DNA from: Prevotella sp. E9-3
GTDB lineage: Bacteria > Bacteroidota > Bacteroidia > Bacteroidales > Bacteroidaceae
DNA length: 64,000 bases
Reading direction: 5' to 3'
Assembly: GCF_022024015.1 (NCBI RefSeq)
Contig: NZ_CP091786.1
Span: forward strand, 2,480,001 to 2,544,000
The notes below the pieces were generated by a model. The model saw only the letters and a program-made list of their open reading frames with translations. It was not told where the DNA came from and did no database searches. Position 1 is the stretch's first letter. Each line of letters begins with the position of its first letter. The translations under genes and the position numbers were made by a program. Shown in pieces: positions 59,797-64,000 of this stretch.

Positions 59797-61350
59797 ATGG
59801 CTACACTAAAAGTTGAAGTTTCAAAGACTGCCATCAGCAGGAAGGGAACCTGTGAGGTTGGCATACGCCTGTATCACCACCACGAGAAAAGGCTGATAGA
59901 GACAGGTATCTATGTTTCCAAGACGGAAATGACCAAGAAGTGGACTATCCGCAATGAACTTGTGAAGCGAAAGGTCAAGGCTCTTCTGAAGGACTTCAAT
60001 GCCAAGTTGAAGCAGCTGGAGTTGGACCAGTATGACATGAACATCGATGCGGTAGTCAATTACATTGTCGGTGTCGGTGATGTCAGCATTGACATTATCC
60101 AGTATGGACGTGAATGGATCAAGGAGCATGAAGACCAGAAATGCAGCCGAAACCATCTTGTTGCCTTGAACGCTTTCATCAAGTTCGTCGGTCGTGACAG
60201 CTACATGTGTAATGACATCAGCAAGGTCTTTATGAGAAGCTTCGAGAAGTGGCTTGGTGACAAGAAGACGGCTCGCAGTGTCTATCCGCAGGTCATCAAG
60301 CGTATGTTCAACTCGGCAAAGCAGCGTTATAACGAGGGTCGTGAGGAGAACAAGGTTATCAAGAGGACTTTGGAGTTCTATCATCCGCCTCATGTGGAAA
60401 TCCAGACGGAGAAACGTGCTCTGCCTGTGGATATTATCCGGGCTATAGCAAATCTTCCCGACGATACCGAAGGAAGGGCTGTCGCCGACCTCGCCCGTGA
60501 CGTGTTCACCATCTCCTTTATGCTGATGGGTACAAACACGATAGACCTGCTTAGTTGTAAGTGGGACGAACGGGGCAACATCACTTATGACCGTGCCAAG
60601 ACGAAAGACAGACGGCCTGACCATGCCCGCATTGTCATCAGTCCGCATCCTCTGTTATTGCCTCTCATCAAGAAATATCGGTGTACCAGGCACAAAAAGA
60701 AGAACTATGTGTTTTGCTTCAACTACATGTACAAGGATCCGACGACTTTCAACCAGACAGTCAACAGGGGATTGAAAATCGTAGGCGAGAAGGTTGGTGT
60801 GCCCAACCTGCAGTTCTATGCCGCAAGGCACTCAATGGCCACTATTGCCTATAATGAAGCTGGCATTGACAAGTTCACGATACATGAGATGCTGAACCAC
60901 AAAGTGCAGGTGTTCACTGTCACGAACATGTATATCCGTCAGGACTTCTCGCGTATCAACGATGCGAACTTCCGTCTGATCAACTATGTGTTCGAGTATC
61001 ATCTGATGTCGAACAGTCGTCTGAAGGAGCTGGGTGGAACGGAAGGTGACTTCCTTACTTCGGTACATGAGGACACGGTCACGTTCAGATACTATGTCGA
61101 TCCTCTGCTGAAGCATGAGGACGGCAAGCTGGGCATCTGCTTCAACGTAGCTTTCCGTGGCCAAAGCAGGGATATAGCCACACCGCTTACAGTAGCCAAC
61201 AATGAGGTAAACTCACGGTATCAGATAGTGTCAAAGAGAGCCGTCGATGAATGCGAAGCCTTAATTGACCGATGTAACAGTAGGCTTAAAAGGACGGACT
61301 TGTCTGCTACTAACGTGACCATCCTTGATGTAATGCGTCTGTTGGCATGA
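59797..61350 (+). CDS. Tyrosine recombinase 2, paralogue of recombinase 1
   Basis: The start is the ATG at 59797 (MATLKVEVSKTAISRKGTCE), 55 bases after recombinase 1. The domain order is the same: an arm domain, a SAM-like core domain (QYGREWIKEHEDQKCSRNH), and a catalytic domain with AKTKDRRPDHARIVISPHPL, FYAARHSMATIAYNEAGID and TNMYIRQDF (Tyr). Long stretches are identical with recombinase 1 (DRAKTKDRRPDHARIVI), so the pair arose by duplication. Its last 80 residues (LGICFNVAFRGQSRDIATPL; ALIDRCNSRLKRTDLSA) again resemble the arm domain. Pairs like this in Bacteroidales act as integrases of mobile elements or as DNA invertases. Here no invertible segment was seen. Confidence 0.9.
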   Translation: MATLKVEVSKTAISRKGTCEVGIRLYHHHEKRLIETGIYVSKTEMTKKWTIRNELVKRKVKALLKDFNAKLKQLELDQYDMNIDAVVNYIVGVGDVSIDIIQYGREWIKEHEDQKCSRNHLVALNAFIKFVGRDSYMCNDISKVFMRSFEKWLGDKKTARSVYPQVIKRMFNSAKQRYNEGREENKVIKRTLEFYHPPHVEIQTEKRALPVDIIRAIANLPDDTEGRAVADLARDVFTISFMLMGTNTIDLLSCKWDERGNITYDRAKTKDRRPDHARIVISPHPLLLPLIKKYRCTRHKKKNYVFCFNYMYKDPTTFNQTVNRGLKIVGEKVGVPNLQFYAARHSMATIAYNEAGIDKFTIHEMLNHKVQVFTVTNMYIRQDFSRINDANFRLINYVFEYHLMSNSRLKELGGTEGDFLTSVHEDTVTFRYYVDPLLKHEDGKLGICFNVAFRGQSRDIATPLTVANNEVNSRYQIVSKRAVDECEALIDRCNSRLKRTDLSATNVTILDVMRLLA

Positions 61351-61404
61351 GAGTAAGCAAGAGAAATTCAATCAATACAATATCAACATTTAAAATCAAA
61401 TCGT

Positions 61405-62667
61405 ATGAAGAAGTTAGTTGCATGGCAGGAAGAGCCTGTAATGGAGGCTCCTGTTGAGAAGGAAGAAATGGGTGTTACCATCAACATGGACAATGGTGAG
61501 AACAATTTTGTGGGGGAACTGGTCGATGAACCCATTGAGACACTGGTCAGGAAGCCTTCAAAAAAAGAGCTTGACAGGGAAGAGGGACGCAGGGGTAATG
61601 AGCGAAAGCCAAGCAACAAGGTGACTTATCACCCTGTTTCTGGACGGTCTGACTCTTCTCCTAGTGTTCCATATAGACCAGGAGTCGCACGTGGCAGTTA
61701 TCGTCCCACCGGTGTATTAGGCTATGTGAATCCTGAGAAAGAGGATAAATCCAGAAGACGCAGTCGTTCAAGAGACGAATTCCGTCCAAAGGATGGCAGG
61801 GAATCATTTCGTCATTTTGAGGATAGGGAGGAAAGCAGACGGCCAAGGAGAAGCAGAGATTTCGAAGAAAGAGACAGCAGAAGACTTGAGGAACATGAGA
61901 AAAGGATGTCCATGCTGGAGGCCTCTCTTCATGAGCTGTACCCTACTTCGGCTATCACCGTTCAGAAGAATCAGGAAGAGGATCCTATTCCGTCAATCAA
62001 GAAATGGACTAATGATGACATCCCAATGGAGAAATTCCAAACGGATGGTGTCAGCCAGCTCAGCGAGAGTGAGCTTTTGGCCATCATCATTGGCAACGGC
62101 CCGAAGGAGTTTCCAACTGTAGATCTCATGAATCAGATGTTGGATGACTGCGGCAATGATCTTTCCAAACTGGGTAAGAAGACAATGGAAGAACTGATGT
62201 GCTACCGTGGCATCGGTAAGAACCGGGCCATCGCTATAGTCGCTGCCTGTGAGTTTGGGAAGCGCTTTAGGAAGACTGCTCCAGAAGAGAAGCCCATTCT
62301 GAAGAATGCGTTGGCCATAGGTGACTACATGATGCCACAACTTGAAGACCTGGATGTGGAGGAGTTCTGGGCATTGTTCCTCAATCCGAAACATGAATTG
62401 CTCAGAAGAGTCAGAATCTGCCGGGGAGAGGTTTCAGAAAACGCTGCCGACCCGAGAAACATCATGCGATTCGGGGTGCTCTACAATGCGACCTACATAG
62501 TTACGGTACATAACCATGTCAGTGGGAATCCCTCTCCCACAAAATTCGACAGCACAATTGCAGCTAAACTTACTCAGGCTGCAGAGTCTGTACGGATGAC
62601 CTTGCGCGACCATATCATCCTCGCGGATGAACAATACTACTCCTTCAAGGACAACAAGAAACTATAG
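61405..62667 (+). CDS. radC: RadC-like JAB/MPN protein with long charged N-terminus
   Basis: A 420-residue protein. Residues 220-420 form the RadC fold: the N-terminal UPF0758 part with LSESELLAIIIGNGPKEF, a helix-hairpin-helix LMCYRGIGKNRAIAIVAACE, and the JAMM zinc motif VHNHVSGNPSPTKFD, ending ADEQYYSFKDN. The first 200 residues are unusual: they are rich in Arg, Glu, Ser and Asp (SRRRSRSRDEFRPK; RPRRSRDFEERDSRRLEEHE) and probably disordered, with a short coiled coil. RadC-like proteins are frequent in mobile elements of Bacteroidales; the enzyme role is not clear. It follows the recombinases by 55 bases. Confidence 0.9.
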   Translation: MKKLVAWQEEPVMEAPVEKEEMGVTINMDNGENNFVGELVDEPIETLVRKPSKKELDREEGRRGNERKPSNKVTYHPVSGRSDSSPSVPYRPGVARGSYRPTGVLGYVNPEKEDKSRRRSRSRDEFRPKDGRESFRHFEDREESRRPRRSRDFEERDSRRLEEHEKRMSMLEASLHELYPTSAITVQKNQEEDPIPSIKKWTNDDIPMEKFQTDGVSQLSESELLAIIIGNGPKEFPTVDLMNQMLDDCGNDLSKLGKKTMEELMCYRGIGKNRAIAIVAACEFGKRFRKTAPEEKPILKNALAIGDYMMPQLEDLDVEEFWALFLNPKHELLRRVRICRGEVSENAADPRNIMRFGVLYNATYIVTVHNHVSGNPSPTKFDSTIAAKLTQAAESVRMTLRDHIILADEQYYSFKDNKKL

Positions 62668-62745
62668 AAACAACCTTTAAAAGAGTTAATTTATAATAGA
62701 AATTTTCAAATTTAAGCGTTCATAAACTAATTTTTAATCGAAATA

Positions 62746-62777
62746 TTTGGCTCTTAGGGAAAGTTTATGTACCTTTG
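62746..62777 (+). promoter_or_regulatory. Bacteroidetes-type promoter for hipBA
   Basis: TTTG (62746-62749), 20 bases, TACCTTTG (62770-62777): a full match to the consensus. The start point would fall near 62784, directly at the first possible ATG (62785), which supports the second ATG at 62797 as the real start of hipB. Confidence 0.75.
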
Positions 62778-62796
62778 CAGCCATATGGAAGAGATA

Positions 62797-63111
62797 ATGG
62801 ATATAAAATCAATGCCTACAGTGCAAATAATACAGGCATTAGGCAAGAGATTTAGGGAGTATCGGATTGCAGCAAGAATGACGCAAAAAGAAGTCGCTGG
62901 ACAATCTGGAGTGAGCCTTCTGACTATCAGACGGTTTGAACAGGGTTATTCATATGACATCAAACTTGGCAATCTCATTGCACTTTTGAAGGCTATAGAC
63001 TTTGCTGATGGAATCGCTGATATTCTCCCTGAATTTCCTGTCTCGCCGTATGCACTGGCCAGACAAGAGGCAAACAAGCCAAAAAGAGTAAGACATGGAC
63101 AACAACATTAA
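62797..63111 (+). CDS. hipB: HTH antitoxin, HipB-like
   Basis: A protein of about 104 residues from MDIKSMPTVQIIQALGKRFR. A Cro/CI-type helix-turn-helix covers residues 14-70: REYRIAARMTQKEVAGQSGV and SLLTIRRFEQGYS. GGAAGAG stands seven bases before the ATG as ribosome site. Such proteins bind the operator of their operon and neutralise the HipA kinase. The gene overlaps hipA by 17 bases. Two in-frame ATGs upstream lie in the promoter or at the start point and are unlikely. Confidence 0.85.
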   Translation: MDIKSMPTVQIIQALGKRFREYRIAARMTQKEVAGQSGVSLLTIRRFEQGYSYDIKLGNLIALLKAIDFADGIADILPEFPVSPYALARQEANKPKRVRHGQQH

Positions 63112-64000
63112 AGTAACAATATGGGGCAAAGAGGTTGGCCGCCTCACATGGGATGCTAGCAGAAAGCGTTCCATCTTTGAGTATGCTCCGAACTTTCTCA
63201 AAGGAGAACTCGACATTGCCCCTTTGACTGCATCAATTTATGACCGCAGAAACAGACTCCCCTTTTACGGTGAAGCAAACAACGGGGTGTTTTACGGTCT
63301 TCCTGCTTTCATCAGCGACAGTCTTCCCGGGAAATGGGGAGATACCGTTTTCTCCGCCTGGGCCTCTGCAAACAATCTCGACGAAGATCATCTGACTGCC
63401 GTCGACAAGCTATCCTTCATTGGTAAACGAGGGATGGGAGCCTTAGAATTTGAACCCTCTCAGGAAATTGGAACAGGCGAAATGAGTCTTGAACTCGATC
63501 AACTGTATCGTAAGGCGCAAGAGATTCTGGAGCAAAGAGAGGAAACTGTTATTGCTGGCAAAGACATCACACTTGAAAGCTTATATGAAGTAGGAACATC
63601 AGCAGGAGGCCAGCATACCAAAGCCGTCATTGCGCGGAACAACAAAACCGGCGAAATTCGTTCCGGCCAAATCATGCTGCCTTCTGATTATACCTATTAC
63701 CTGCTTAAATTCGCCGAGAAAGACTATTACCCTCTCACAAAGGTCGAGATGGTTTATTATAAACTCGCGACAATGGCTGGCATTACTATGATGCCATCCG
63801 AACTAATTTCGATTGATGGTGACGAGCATTTCCTTACGCAGCGATATGACAGGAGGAATGGCAAGAAGATTCACACGCAAACACTAGCTGCCATGAATCC
63901 TAATGCTAGGAACTATGAGGATCTGATGACCGTCATAGACAAACTCAATATTCCATACAAAGAAAAAGAAGAAACTTTCAGACGCACTGTATTCAACATC
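63095..64000 (+). CDS. hipA: HipA-type toxin kinase (3' end outside window)
   Basis: The first 302 residues of a HipA protein. The N-terminal part (VTIWGKEVGRLTWDASRKRS; PAFISDSLPGKWGD) is the Couple_hipA region, followed by LSFIGKRGMGALEFEPS, then SAGGQHTKAVIARN (the ATP-binding loop region) and HFLTQRYDRRNGKK with LAAMNP. The catalytic D and N of the kinase loop lie beyond the edge. HipA phosphorylates glutamyl-tRNA synthetase or another target and causes growth arrest. The pair is coupled by overlap with hipB and sits next to recombinases, as toxin-antitoxin units of mobile elements do. Confidence 0.93.
   Translation, partial: MDNNIKVTIWGKEVGRLTWDASRKRSIFEYAPNFLKGELDIAPLTASIYDRRNRLPFYGEANNGVFYGLPAFISDSLPGKWGDTVFSAWASANNLDEDHLTAVDKLSFIGKRGMGALEFEPSQEIGTGEMSLELDQLYRKAQEILEQREETVIAGKDITLESLYEVGTSAGGQHTKAVIARNNKTGEIRSGQIMLPSDYTYYLLKFAEKDYYPLTKVEMVYYKLATMAGITMMPSELISIDGDEHFLTQRYDRRNGKKIHTQTLAAMNPNARNYEDLMTVIDKLNIPYKEKEETFRRTVFNI

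Noticed and set aside
59821..60648. 275-codon minus-strand frame opposite recombinase 2
   Set aside because: Shadow of a well-supported recombinase gene in a GC-richer region.

Overview
The window looks like a chromosome segment from a Bacteroidales bacterium, most likely Prevotella/Segatella. The evidence is promoters of the Bacteroidetes type (TTTG, about 20 nt, TAnnTTTG), tyrosine recombinases of the Bacteroidetes type, short AT-rich tandem repeats between genes, and typical Bacteroidales families (NTP_transf_5 nucleotidyltransferases, GxxExxY proteins, S23-like four-helix proteins, VirE-type primase-helicases). Almost everything up to about 57.6 kb reads on the minus strand; everything from 58.1 kb on reads on the plus strand. 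No tRNA, rRNA or CRISPR array was seen.

Layout. (a) 0-7.6 kb: a partial secreted protein, DNA and oxidative-damage genes (uracil-DNA-glycosylase-like, AlkD-like, bcp, MGMT-like, superoxide dismutase) and a segment with a VirE-like ATPase, a broken REP-type transposase and a Bro-N protein. That segment is bracketed by two diverged copies of the sod 3' end plus its hairpin, which suggests an old insertion at the sod terminus. (b) 7.7-10.35 kb: a helicase-associated-domain miniprotein and two overlapping genes carrying HEPN-type R-X4-H motifs, abutting a truncated and frameshifted sugar transferase. (c) 10.7-17.3 kb: a defence-like block of HNH nuclease + AAA ATPase (Septu-like architecture), a DGQHR-domain protein + four-helix membrane protein, and a KAP (PifA-like) NTPase. 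(d) 17.3-53.5 kb: a capsule/exopolysaccharide locus read from the acyl carrier protein at 53.5 kb downwards, with Wzx flippase, EpsG/Wzy-like polymerase, about eight glycosyltransferases, pyruvyl- and acyltransferases, an initiating sugar transferase, a complete UDP-L-FucNAc module (CapE, CapF, CapG, WbuB, WbuC), a CDP-6-deoxyhexose module (RfbF, cupin, RfbG, reductase) and an ACP/ketosynthase/SDR module. (e) 53.5-57.6 kb: remnants and a degraded group, including an Hsp90-like ATPase gene that has lost its 5' end. (f) 58.1-64 kb: two tandem tyrosine recombinases, a RadC-like protein with a long charged N-terminus and a HipB/HipA pair cut by the window edge, which together look like part of a mobile element.

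How it works together. Genes of the polysaccharide locus make activated sugars, assemble a repeat unit on a lipid carrier, decorate it (acyl, pyruvyl, GlcNAc-type branch), flip it and polymerise it. No export or chain-length gene (Wza/Wzc) lies in the window. Defence-type genes flank the locus on both sides, and pseudogenes (wbuC twice, a sugar transferase, a Cap4/DUF4297 remnant, an Fe-S protein fragment) show repeated recombination.

The most notable features are short palindromic repeats that have entered coding genes in frame (capF twice, both NTP_transf_5 genes), a pair of about 125-bp terminal-inverted-repeat elements flanking a GxxExxY gene, homopolymer C tracts inside two polysaccharide genes (phase-variation candidates), and recombinases that carry what looks like an arm-binding domain at both ends.
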